From assembly GCA_943736015.1 (NCBI GenBank), contig OX031062.1, positions 32,275,462-32,339,461 of the forward strand: a stretch of 64,000 bases of DNA. Direction: 5' to 3'. Positions within the stretch are counted from its first letter, which is position 1, and each line of letters starts with the position of its first letter. This DNA comes from Tridacna crocea. Its lineage: Eukaryota; Mollusca; Bivalvia; Cardiida; Cardiidae. The notes under the pieces are model-generated. The model was not told where the DNA came from. It was given only the letters and a program-made list of their open reading frames with translations, and did no database searches. Shown in pieces: positions 24,276 to 34,623 of this stretch. Both the position numbers and the translations under genes were made by a program.

Positions 24276-25337
24276 CAGGGCTTTACCCGACACACAAATT
24301 TGCGGGTACTGACCAAAGCTCAAGCAGGAAATCGACAGACGTCGTATTGTAGGTACGAAAATATTTGGGGGCAATTAAGTATAGACTGCGTCATAATTTC
24401 GAATTATGCGTTGACTGGATTATCTGGCTGTAAACCGTTCTACCTACAAAATACAGACGACCGTTAATTTCTCGGCAACTGCCACGCATATATTGCAGCG
24501 AAGCGGAGTTTCGTTAGGCAAAAAAGAAGAACCCAGCTCCTAAATTGACAGTCCTGAATCAGGAATAAGTTAGGAAAAATACCTGGCCGAATCTAGAGTA
24601 AGACCACAAGATATTTTTACTCTCTCAGATCTCGATCGGTTGTCTTGAGCGGTTCATAGAAGCAAATTTCAAGTGTGAAGTTTCCTCTCTCCAGTTGATT
24701 TTTAACAATTTCTTTTCAATTCTGTAATAGGTCTACCACAGAAAATGACAATTTTTCATTCTTTCTTTATATGTCATAGCACTCAAAAAATCAATTTCAA
24801 AGATAAATCGTCATGGGAAAAAATCACGAAAACCCATGACAATACAGTTGTCAAACAAGACTTAGCCGATCAGAGGCTCTTCAATCTGTCGTATCAAGCC
24901 TTGATAAGGACCTTTATCAGCTGACTTGCATACACACAATATAATAAAATAAAACAAGAAATGATTTCTCTATTAATTCACCAGAAAAACAAATATCTTT
25001 ATTTAAATATCCTACCTAGCAGGGTCCGTGTTTGGGGGAAGAGGGGGGGGGGGGAAAGAGAGGAAGAAATGGGGAGTTGAGGTCCTTACAGCTTAGACAC
25101 TTGAACTAGTATGACAGACAAAAGAGAGCAAATCCACAAAATAGAAAGAAGTTTGGAAAAAAGAAGCAGTATTGATTCAGTAGTACATTTAATGCCTGAA
25201 TAAGTTAATTATAAGGTTAAATGTGTTCCAAACTTTATATTTTTTGTCAATATTATTTTCCCAATTTTGACATTTTGTCGATGATTTTTTTCTCAATTTG
25301 GCCAGGGGCCTTTTCCCAAAATGCCTGGATAAAGCCC
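24276..25337. mobile_element. Possible hAT-type element ends (CAGGGCTTTA..)
   Basis: CAGGGCTTTACCC at the left and, inverted, CAGGGCTTTATCC at the right are hAT-like termini about 1 kb apart. No 8-bp duplication is visible (GTATGAGC versus CAGCATAC), so these may be ends of different copies. Confidence 0.3.
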
Positions 25338-26041
25338 TGCAGCATACGCTTAAGACAACACATGGGAGTACCTTAGTCTGTATTAAAACCGTTTATTTGT
25401 TAGTGTACGGCAGCTTGTCAAACTGATTATTGCACCACTATTTCTCTATGGCTCTTCTTTTATCAGTTTTTGACACGTGTGTCAAGGACATCATTAAACA
25501 CGTCTAGACAGGTAAAATTCGATATCAAAGGTTTGGCCACCAGCTCTCGTGTTTTGACATGTCGAAACGTATGCAAATACGGGTTCTCATTCGTGATAAA
25601 ATATGAATGGAGAGAGAAAGAGAGCGAGACTTGGGATTGATGTGTGTGTTCTGGGGCTGATACCGAGCTAAAGAGAAAGCGGTCTATGATAGACCAATGT
25701 TTGGAAGAACATTTCCAGATTTGTAACTCTGTCTCATGTACTTACATATTGCCCAAAATAGTGCTCTGATAAACGTGTAAGTGCCGGTGTAATGCAGAGA
25801 AATTACCATTACAGTCATGGTTTTCCCACTATATAAATATTAACACAGCATCTTAGAAATAGATCAACATTTTTTCAAGCTTCAACCTGGATGACTTGCA
25901 CCGTTTACATTTCAAGACGAAGTTCGCTGAAATTCTTAGTAAGTTTACTTCTTTTCTTAATATCTTGTTCAGATATTTTATATAAACCTTGGCACTTATC
26001 TAACCGACTGAATCATGTGTTGCAGAAAATTTATCCATAGC

Positions 26042-26105
26042 AAAAAGTTTCGATTCATGTCAGCCTGCGCAGTCCGCGCAGGTTGACATGAATCAAAACT
26101 TTTGC
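26042..26105. repeat. Palindromic 'GCCTGCGC' repeat with symmetric arm changes
   Basis: CAAAAAGTTTCGATTCATGT plus CAGCCTGCGC pairs with GCGCAGGTTGACATGAATC plus AAAACTTTTG. The centre AGTCC is the family core, but the outer arms differ from the 19087 and 44264 copies on both sides. Confidence 0.75.
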
Positions 26106-26603
26106 CAATGCTTTATTCCCCGTTCACAGAGCATGAATCATTTATCTTTAGTATCTTCAAACTTGTGTAAAACCTGGGTTACACTTTAACATGACGCTAA
26201 ACCAAGCCTCATTTATCAAGATTATGCAAAATGAAATATGAATTTATGAATATTGTGTAGAAGTAAAATGCGTTAACAGAATTATACTGGCTGCCCATGG
26301 AAACATATCATTTTTCCCTTAAAAATGTCACTTTAATTGTAAATATCACGCAAATCACAACATCAGGTAGCTGGCTCTGAGAAAGCCAATACTAAACGAT
26401 TTTGATGGTAACGCTATGTTAATTATGTAGATAGATAGGATATACACTGCGGCCTGTTTTCAGAATATTCTAGAAACATGAAAAACATTTTTTTTTTTCA
26501 CTGTGGTTATTTTTAGAAACAGTCTGTTAGTAAACAATCTGTTTACCGATCCATGATGATTGTCATCTTTCTAGAAAAGACTAATGGAACAGTTCACACA
26601 CTC

Positions 26604-26690
26604 AGTCGTCACTGGCGGGGCTTGAACCAAGGACCCCCGGGTCTCAAGGCGAACCCTCTACCACGTCGCTACAAAAGCTAGCTCTATAGC
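26604..26690 (-). repeat. tRNA-derived SINE-like repeat, copy 1
   Basis: The minus strand reads GTAGCGACGTGGTAGAGGG (D-arm-like) and, ~30 bases on, a consensus B box GGTTCAAGCCC with the CGCC closing stem. Not a complete cloverleaf. Similarity to copy 2 continues through the plus-strand AAAAGCTAGCTCTATAGCAA and beyond. Confidence 0.55.
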
Positions 26691-26850
26691 AAAGCAGTAC
26701 AAGTGTCACTTTATACCAACAGAAGTTATACCTTTAAATCTATCTGTGAGATAGATGAAGATTTATCCACGAATCCTTCAATTACTGTTACTTTATCCCT
26801 CTAAGTGGGCTTTTTTTTACGTTCGGCGCCAATGTAACAGTATTTACAAA

Positions 26851-26935
26851 TAGCTGTCCCTGGCGGGGTATGATCCCTGGATCTCCAGATGCCAAGGCGA
26901 ACGTTCTACCACGTAGCTACAAAAGCTAGCTCTAT
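26851..26935 (-). repeat. tRNA-derived SINE-like repeat, copy 2
   Basis: Same orientation as copy 1, ~245 bp away. The B box is degraded (GGATCATACCC). The shared tail CTAGCTCTATGGCAAGGCAG shows the two are one duplicated family. Confidence 0.5.
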
Positions 26936-27788
26936 GGCAAGGCAGTATAAGTTTCCCCTTGTACCAACGCAAGCTATATACCTTTTCATCAGATTCTGTC
27001 TGTAGGATAGACCAATATACTACACTAATCTAAAATTCTCCACGCTGATATAGATAGGAGTGACTTACTTGGTGACTTTTGGGACTTGAAGTTAGGACTT
27101 GTGGCTTGGAGGATACAGAATTAGTGAAAAGTGTTGAATTTAATCTGGTATATAGATCTGTAAATTGGAGTTGTTAATTTCTATACAGGTTGCTCATATC
27201 TATTTGCATGTAAAAACTATTGTTGTTTTAGGAACCAGGAATTTATACTTTATGTAGTCTAAACATAATTCTTAATTTTGAGCGACTTATACTATTTCTT
27301 GTCTAAGATTAAAAATTGTCAAAATTTCATTCAAACAAAACTCTTATTGTACTGTTTTGTCTTCCACCATTGATAAATATAGGTAATTATTAAGGCTTGT
27401 TGCTGGTTTTCATTCTGAATTACGCTTGGCTCGTAACAGCTGATAAACTGTAAAAAAGACACTTGATCTTTGTTGTTATATAAATTAGAATTAAGACTGA
27501 GTCTTATAAATAAAAGAGTTTATGATAAGTTTTTTTTTATATGTAAGTTAGTGATGTGTTTTCGAAGTCAGTCAGTATATATTTAAAGAACATTACATTA
27601 GACAGATAACTGTCAAAAAAGTCTATTGATCAATGCGATTACTAAATTTGTTCATTCGGTAATGTAGCCTGCTTCTTGTAAATAAATGCAAGAATCTTTC
27701 CATTTATAAATCAAGCTATGTTTAGCTATTACTCTGCTTTTTTCTCATTGAACTTATTCTAGATCGAAATGCTTTGCATATTTTTTAG

Positions 27789-28598
27789 GATGAATTGTGC
27801 TATGAAATAAGGACTGATACCATGGCAAGACGTAGGGCCAACAATACTCGCAGGTTTGTATTGATCTAAAATTATCAAATATCTGTGTGACCTCAAATGT
27901 AACTGAAAGCAGGGAACACAGTGCCTAGTACTTATTTAAGTGATGCGCTTTACTGGCATCTCGTCGGTTTACTTCAAAAACCTCGTATCTACAGCTTGTT
28001 TCAAGCTGTATTTACGAGGTTTTTGAAGTAAACCAACGGCCTGCAATTTGAATCACGAAAGAGTAACGACATGTAGCCAATGTACGCGCGTTATGTTCCA
28101 ATGACGGAGTAGTATTCTTGGACTTGAATCAAAATATTTTTCAATATATAAGCAATATTCTGTGCTAAGAGGCTGGTTTAATGCATGTGCGAAAACTGTT
28201 GACCAATGTTAGCTTGCGCAGTCCACGCAGACTGATACGGCTCGAACCTTTTGGCTGTTGGTAAGTTTTTTACATGTCAAAAGACCAGTGTGTCTCATGA
28301 GTTAGTTGATTTTATGTATCCACAATTATGTAATGACTTACTGCATAAATTCATGATAGAAATGTATTTAATCCTGAGAGCGCTGATATGTATATTTTTT
28401 TTCACCATAATTAATGTAGTTATGCATTTCAAATATGATACAAAGATCAGAAATAAGAAACGATGTCGTTTTAGGTAGAGCCCAAGTCAAGAAACGTGTT
28501 CGAACATTGAAAAAAATACACCAACAACAGTTTATCTCCGCTGTTGCAACAGTCAGACGCGATAAGAAAATAACCGAATGTCTTGTGCACAGACCCTA
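27789..28598 (+). CDS. Weak candidate spliced small basic protein
   Basis: After a T-rich acceptor (TTTTTTAG, ending 27788) a frame opens at ATG 27822 (MARRRANNTR) and stops at a donor, CAG/GTTTGT at 27854. Using the second AG of the tandem acceptor TTAGGTAG at 28471-28478, the frame continues RAQVKKRVRTLKKIHQQQFI.. to a stop at 28596-28598, about 50 residues. An upstream ATG (27790) with its own stop lies in the same leader. PIF/Harbinger proteins often start with Arg-rich stretches of this sort and a transposase remnant lies 2 kb downstream, so a transposon origin is as likely as a host gene. Use of the first AG would give an immediate stop. Confidence 0.2.
27966..28034. repeat. 69-bp near-perfect hairpin
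   Basis: GGTTTACTTCAAAAACCTCG pairs with CGAGGTTTTTGAAGTAAACC, and further in TACAGCTTG pairs with CAAGCTGTA around a TTT centre. Only about three mismatches occur in 33-base arms. It is unrelated to the TTAA family and seen once in the window. Confidence 0.85.
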
Positions 28599-29031
28599 AA
28601 CCAAGGCGAGACAGAGGTGCCTGCGAAGGACAAATGTAACTAGACAAGTAACTGTCGAGGTGATGATGACCCTTTACCGAACAATCGCTTGGTTTAAAGA
28701 CAACGAGAAGACAATTTTGAAAAACAACATGAGAAAAAGGGAAACGTTTGGCGCTGAAAGAGGTAAATGCGGGTGGTAAAGATGTTGCTGTAGGTCCGCA
28801 ATTATTGTATCACAGAGTACAACTGTGGCAACTGAATTTGTACGGGATTATCCGAAGTGTTAAGGTATCCAATTCGCGGTAGCGCCACCGTCCCTGTTTG
28901 ATAGCTTTGGCGTCATTTGGGAACCGCAGAAATCAGTGATAAAGTGAAAGCCGACTGGTCACATGGTGACCATAGTGTAGACGAAACCTACCGACTGGGA
29001 GTTAACATGCATCGTGTAAATCTACGCCTAA

Positions 29032-30130
29032 AGCCCCTGTCACACTATACGCCGCTCGCACTGCATTGGCATGGCATTGTTTAATTTCCTAGCGCATCAT
29101 GAGATCGCAGGAAAGATTCGACATTTTCGAGCAGACGAAGATGTCAAGGCTTTCTTGCCACGACCAATGTGTTGCCTCGGAACTCGTATGGCGCGTTATC
29201 GCGTTCCTACGGAATTCTTCTTGACTATTCTCAGGACTCACAGCCCTTCCAGTACATGCTCTGCGGTTTCGCGGTGCTAATACTGCGTGCACTGGGCGTT
29301 CCCATTGTTCTGTAAGCGCTCACACTACGCTACCGGCGTGTTCTTGAAAATCGCTTGAATTACCTCTGAAAACGCATTGTATGTATATATACATATGCAT
29401 TTATTCACCAATTGTTTCTCATCTGTGGTCTCAAAAAGTCAATGGTGAATAAAACTATGCTCGTAAAAAGAAAGGTAAAAAAAGAAGGGCATAAAACCCA
29501 ACCTTCTCAAACAGAAGCAAGTCAACCACTATCACCTGATCTACCATTACTAATCCTGCATGTAGAGTGTACATCGGCCGTGAAAAATTGTATGTTTATC
29601 TACATAATTCGTCTACTATTGATACTATATGTTGCGGCTCAGAGGAATCGATTTTTAAAGAGTGCAATAGAAAAAATAACACCCCGCACAAGCGCAGTTG
29701 ACGCAACGTATAAGTGCCGCTGATGCACCGCAGTTCTAAGCGCAGTAAAGACGCAGTGACATCTGCACGCGGTACAATCTCCGTGCAAGCGCCATCGACA
29801 AGCAAGCGCCACCGACAACCATAGCGTTCGCACTGCGACCTCTGTGCACGCCGGCATCTTCCTAGAACGACCTTCCGGTGATTCCACTGCGTCCTTATCA
29901 GAGTGAGCAACGGCGTTTGTTTTGTGCAGTCCTAGACGATCCCAACACGTCTACCGACGATGCCACTGCGTTGCAGTGGCGATGCTTTCAATTGTATAGC
30001 ACCCACCTCGGAGTTCTGCGGTTTTTTATTTTCTTGTTTGCCTCCCTAGTGTTACAGAGTTCATACACAGAGCTTGCGATTGCGATGTGATCACTCTGCG
30101 ACTGATTTATCGCCAACTGATGAGACCGCT
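29032..30130 (+). mobile_element. PIF/Harbinger-type left end and sub-terminal region
   Basis: TAA (29029-29031) is followed by AGCCCCTGTCACACTATACG, similar in form to the element at 39203 (TAA + AGCCTGTTTCACATC). Downstream DNA is rich in GCACTGCG/CGCAGTG-type words on both strands, typical of terminal regions of this class. A matching right end was not found up to 34 kb. Open frames here are composition artefacts. Confidence 0.45.
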
Positions 30131-30479
30131 GCAACTAATCCATGCACATATATGGACATGATCGCCGAGCAGTCGGCAGTAAGATTTTCAACTAGTGGTG
30201 GGTAGTCGGTGAACCTTCGGTAATTGGTTTGATTCTAAATGGCGATTTGTACATGTAGGTGACTGAAATCTATATAATCTATCAGATAGAATCATTTCTA
30301 TTCACTTCGTCAATGTGGCAACAAGTATACAATTACAGCTGAAATCAAAGCGCAAAGAAATCACCAGAAACCTGCTGCATTCGCTTTGATGGTCTACCAA
30401 AGGCTGGTACGAAGAAGGCAAAGTAGTACTGCCTGAAACCCTGGATTTTAAGAAGATCGCACCTAAGCAAGTTTGAAAA

Positions 30480-31090
30480 TCTTAAGGGAGAATTTGAAAG
30501 GGAGAGCCAATGCGATTTTGTTTCGTATCTGAGAAATTAGCCAGCTATGTTTCATGAGATTGTGCTAGCCAGCTATGTTTCATGAGATTGTGCAAAAACT
30601 TACCAAGACTTACCAACCAGGACACTAATTGAAGAAAAGCCTTAGACCTTGGGATTAAAATTTTTAGCGATCAGAAACAGTTACTGTAGCCTGCCTTTCT
30701 CATCCAGTATAGCAAACTGTTTAATATCTATTTTCGTTCGTGAGATTTGTAAAGCTATTATTGCGGAGTATGGTGACGAGGTTGTGAGGACACCATCAAC
30801 AGCTGAAGAATGGCGCCATTTAAGTAACAAATTCGAGTCAAGATAGAACTTTCCACATGGTGTGGGTGCATCAGACGAAAAAAATGCTATTAATGCCCCT
30901 TGTGATTCCCGGTCCTTTCATAAAAATTATAAGGGGTACTTCTCTATCATCCAACTTGAGATTGTTGATGCCGACTACACGTTTATATGGAATAACGTCG
31001 GTGGAAACGGGTCATTATGATACTGCACTCAGTTCCACCAGTCTGATCTAAAAGCGGCTGCTGAAGCTGGTACCCTGAACCCAACACAAG
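30480..31090 (+). pseudogene. Degenerate PIF/Harbinger DDE transposase
   Basis: Recognisable blocks in transposase order: LKFLAIRNSYCSLPF, ICKAIIAEYGDEVVRTPSTA, EEWRHLSNKFESR, stop (30844-30846, where the family has Trp), NFPHGVGASDEKNA, FHKNYKGYFSIIQLEIVDAD, YTFIWNNVGGNGS, stop, then after a frame change HQSDLKAAAEAGTL. Established knowledge: 'HH.GA.DGKH', 'YYNYKGF.S...L.DADY.F' and 'SDLK...E.GTL' are Harbinger transposase signatures; the second aspartate of the catalytic triad lies in VDADY. DGKH has decayed to DEKN. A 28-bp exact tandem duplication (30538-30593) also breaks the frame. The gene is non-functional. Confidence 0.85.
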
Positions 31091-31403
31091 ATGATCTATG
31101 TTGATGCGTGTGCTGTTGAAAGCTTTCTGGGCATCAGCCTTTTTCCTCCAGCTTTGACCCACCTCTAGTGATGAAATCTCGGTCTCCGAAACATCTTCGT
31201 TAAGCCTCGGACGCTTTTTTAGGAGTTGTTGCGGTCTCTTGAGCGGGCGTTTGTGGCTCTTCCTACAGCTTCCTACTCCACTATTTCAGGACGCTAAAGA
31301 ATTTCTTATTATGATTTAGGAAGACCTTAAGATTGTAAAAGGTGTGTATGTCAAACTTGCTGATGCTGACTAAACCACCCCACCATACGCAGAAATGCAA
31401 CCA

Positions 31404-31871
31404 TTATACGACCATCGAGCGACCAAATTGGCGGTATGGACGTATATCATTGTCGAATATCAGAAACTTTTGTTTTTGTGTAAACGCTCTTGCGATCCTA
31501 GAGTCTCTATAGAACAGTAAAAACTGAATTTTTCTTCCATTTTCATGCCAAGCATATAGCGATCTCGAAATCGCCTGAGCCACTCGCCTGCCTTCCTTAA
31601 AATTCACGAATGCGACCATTAACAACCGATCCTGTTCAAAGCTCTTCCTCTCCATGTCTTCTGTGTGAGTATCTGCAACCAAAAGCGACTTAGGGCAATC
31701 AATTGGTGAGACATTGTTTACAATACTTATGTCTCTTAGGTGATCCTTGAGCGAGGTATGAGCGGCCCAGGGCAAAATCTTTGTAAGCCTTATTTCTTGA
31801 CCTTTTCTTCTTGTTTTTGATCCGTAAAGGTTGACCCGTTTGTAATTTTTTGTTTTTTTTTTTTCTAAAAT
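31404..31871 (-). CDS. Unidentified open frame, no start codon
   Basis: 155 codons without a stop on the minus strand, bounded by TGA upstream (31872-31874) and a stop at 31404-31406. There is no in-frame ATG near the beginning; the first Met is internal. Composition is protein-like and charged: RVNLYGSKTRRKGQEI, LKDHLRDISIVNNVSPIDC, VAFVNFKEGRRVAQAISRS, IQFLLFYRDSRIARAFTQ, NDIRPYRQFGRSMVV. I cannot assign it to a family. It lies just downstream of, and opposite to, the Harbinger transposase remnant, so it could be a second transposon ORF, a fragment of another element, or an exon of an unseen gene. Confidence 0.35.
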   Translation of the reverse strand: MLEKKKTKNYKRVNLYGSKTRRKGQEIRLTKILPWAAHTSLKDHLRDISIVNNVSPIDCPKSLLVADTHTEDMERKSFEQDRLLMVAFVNFKEGRRVAQAISRSLYAWHENGRKIQFLLFYRDSRIARAFTQKQKFLIFDNDIRPYRQFGRSMVV

Positions 31872-32324
31872 TCATGCATTATGAAAGGCCCATTCTCCTG
31901 TATAGCTGAGCCGTAAAATGGATTGATCTTATGCAAAAAAAAAGCATGGTACCTATATATATGTATAAATTACAAGGTTGCAATCAGTCCCCTTTTATCA
32001 GAGCGTCTATCACATTTATTTAATTAAATATTTTTATTGAAATACTCCCTAAAAATTTAAAGGAAATTAGATTTTAGAATGTTAAAAAGACTCAAAATTT
32101 TAGCAACTAATACAGACTTGCACGAAAAATTCAATCGCAAATCATTATTTATTCATTCACTCGAGCATATGAATAAGAAGATGTAGGTCAAAAGCCAGCT
32201 ACAGCTACCTCCCCCCCCCCCCCAACACACACACACACAAAAGAGAAACATTAATGCACACTGTCATCGCATGCAAACTCAGGTATAGAAAGCGTGAGGA
32301 TGTTGAGGATGGTTGTTTGGGAAA

Positions 32325-32861
32325 GTGATAACTAAAGTTTGTACTTGTACGGGCATATCCATGATAACATAATTGGAGCTACATCTCTCCCTAGGTAGCC
32401 ATTTCACACTATAATCTCATCAAAAAGTATGGTTAGATTCGTGTTGTCCCAGTTACAGTTCCAAGATACGTGGCATAAGAAAAGGTGATCATTCGAGTAC
32501 TCATGGTACTAGTGGACAGTCTTACCTAGTTTCCGATCGACAAGGTGTAGACTAGTCCATATTGACACCAATTCCAGATTTAAATTCAAGTGTGACACAA
32601 ACTGCAGAGTTTGTCTTTGAATGTGAAAGTTGTAGGAAAAGGAGAAAATACTGGTCACCAAAAGCTGTGTACCTGAGTGTCCTAGAAATACGTGGTTGTT
32701 TACGGAAGTGATAACTAAAGTTTGTACTTGTACGGGCATATCCATGATAACATAATTGGGGCTACATCTCTCCCTAGGTAGCCATTTCACACTATAATCT
32801 CTTCAAAAAGTATGGTTAGATTCGTATTGGCCCAGTTACAGGTCCGAGATACGTGGCATAA
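32325..32861. repeat. Direct repeat pair, ~155 bp, 381 bp apart
   Basis: 32325-32478 and 32706-32859 are almost identical (AGTGATAACTAAAGTTTGTA ... GATACGTGGCATAAG). The sequence between them includes a partial TTAA-family arm (GGAAAAGGAGAAAATACTGG near 32635). Confidence 0.8.
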
Positions 32862-33401
32862 GCCCGAGGCCAAGCGCCAAATAAACAAACTGTAACTCAA
32901 TATGAAATAAATAAATTAATTAACGAACAGCCAGATTTTGTTATACATTTTGAATTTGATAGTGATGGTCACAGTCGCTTTCTTTTTATCTTCGATAATG
33001 GCGGTGTATTTTCTCGCGTTCGCACAGTTTGCTAATCACACTGCCAGAGTTTGTTATTTGCTTTTGAAAGGATCGTTTTTGTTGAATAGGCAATATTATG
33101 GGGAAATCAAGAAAATGTTGTGTACTATTTTTTTCTGCTTTCCCCATATTGCTTATAAAAGCCTTTCTTCTTTAAGGTCGTCAAAACACGGCAGTATATG
33201 GCAATGGTTTGATATGTACAAACTTTAGATGTTACCCCTTAGTGCCTATTTATCATCCTCGGTGACCGAATTTCGTTTCATTCTGTAATCCACCCTGAGT
33301 TAATTCCTTTTCTCGTCCTCGTGAAGTGTGCATGAAGCATTTTGATGATCTCAGTTTTTCTTTGACTATTTTTATCACAAATAACCCCGTCATTTCTTTT
33401 T

Positions 33402-34204
33402 AGCTCACCTGAGCACAACGTGCTCAAGCGGAGTTTTTAGGATATTCCGCTGGGCCAATTTGGACCAATCTTGGCATCTTCGCTGGAATGTTCCTTGGGA
33501 GGTCCTCTTTAAAAATTGTTCACAGAATTTGATTCCATCAAAAACTCTGGTTACCATGGCAACCTAATGGAATTTTCTAGGATATTGTTTAAGAATCTTC
33601 TGTTCTGAAACCGCTGGTGAGATTTTGAAATAATTCCACAGAGATGTTCCTTGGGTGACCCTTTTCAAAACGTGTTCGTGAAATTTTGATCCGTCAAAAT
33701 CCATCAAGAAATATTGCCCTGGTGAATGGGGGCTACTTGCACTATAGGGAAATGAAGAACTTCTTAAAAATTCCTCTTCTCTGAAACTGATGGTCAGATT
33801 TTGAAATAATTTCACAGAGATGTTCTTTGAAAGACCCATTTCAAAAGCTGTTCGCGGAATTTTGATCTGCCAAGAAACATGGCTCTGATGGATAGGGACT
33901 TCTTGCACTATAGGGAAATGAAGAATTTCTTTAAAAAATTCTTCTCTGAAGCCCCCGATCAGATTTTGAAATAATTTCACAGAGATATTTCTTGGTTGAC
34001 CCTTTTCAAAACTTGCTCTAGAAATTTTGATCTATCAAGAAACATGGCTCTGATGGCTATGGGCTCTCTACACTATACAGACATGGAGAAATTCTTAAAA
34101 ATTCTTCTTCTCTGAAATGACTGTTCAAATTTTGAAAAAAAATGACTATGGTCCTCTAAAAAATTCAGGTGAGCGATCCAGAGCCATTTTGGCCCTCTTG
34201 TTTT
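33402..34204 (-). mobile_element. HINE-like element, short array, both ends present
   Basis: The plus strand begins TTAGCTCACCTGAGCACAAC (inverted 3' end; hairpin GAGCAC/GTGCTC next to CTAA) and ends GCGATCCAGAGCCATTTTGG, CCCTCTTG. Four units of the GTTCACAGAATTTGATTCC / CTTCTCTGAAACTG type lie between. A 138-codon minus-strand frame across the units is a repeat artefact. Confidence 0.8.
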
Positions 34205-34623
34205 TACTAGGCGATATCCGATCACATCGTTCCTTGGAAGTCAAGCTATTGATACTTTAAATCTTGCGTCGCCAATCAACACCACAATCGAGAATCGTTA
34301 AATAGAGATTTTCGGCGTAACACCGAAAGATTGTCCGTTAAAATCGTACACAAAGATCGACAGTGTGGTCCCTTTATTGCAGAATGGCATATCTCAGTGG
34401 AGACAAGCACGCCGACGGCCATATTTGTTGACAACATCGGAGTTTTTCCAGGGTCATTTTTTATAACGGAAGAGAATAACTTATCCTCTCTACAAGAGAG
34501 TATCATTATGCTATCGATTTTTCGCTATTGGCTATGGGTACGCCCCGACATCAAATCAAAAGGTTGAGAACGCTGATGTGGCATTTGTCAAGGAAGCCAC
34601 TGTGTGGAATTAACAATTTGAAA
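34205..34623. other. Spacer between HINE-like elements
   Basis: No gene supported; overlapping frames on both strands (76 and 78 codons) shadow each other without motif support. Confidence 0.35.

Noticed and set aside
24276-25337. Confident hAT element
   Set aside because: Inverted CAGGGCTTTA ends exist but the flanking octamers do not match.
26604-26690. Functional tRNA gene
   Set aside because: Good B box but no consistent acceptor stem and a duplicate with a decayed B box nearby; better explained as tRNA-derived repeats.
29032-31800. Complete Harbinger transposon
   Set aside because: A TAA plus TIR-like left end and a transposase remnant are present, but no matching right terminus was found, so their membership in one element is unproven.
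33564-33980. 138-codon minus-strand frame
   Set aside because: Made of three translated tandem units (NISVKLFQN..FREEEF repeats) of a HINE-like array.
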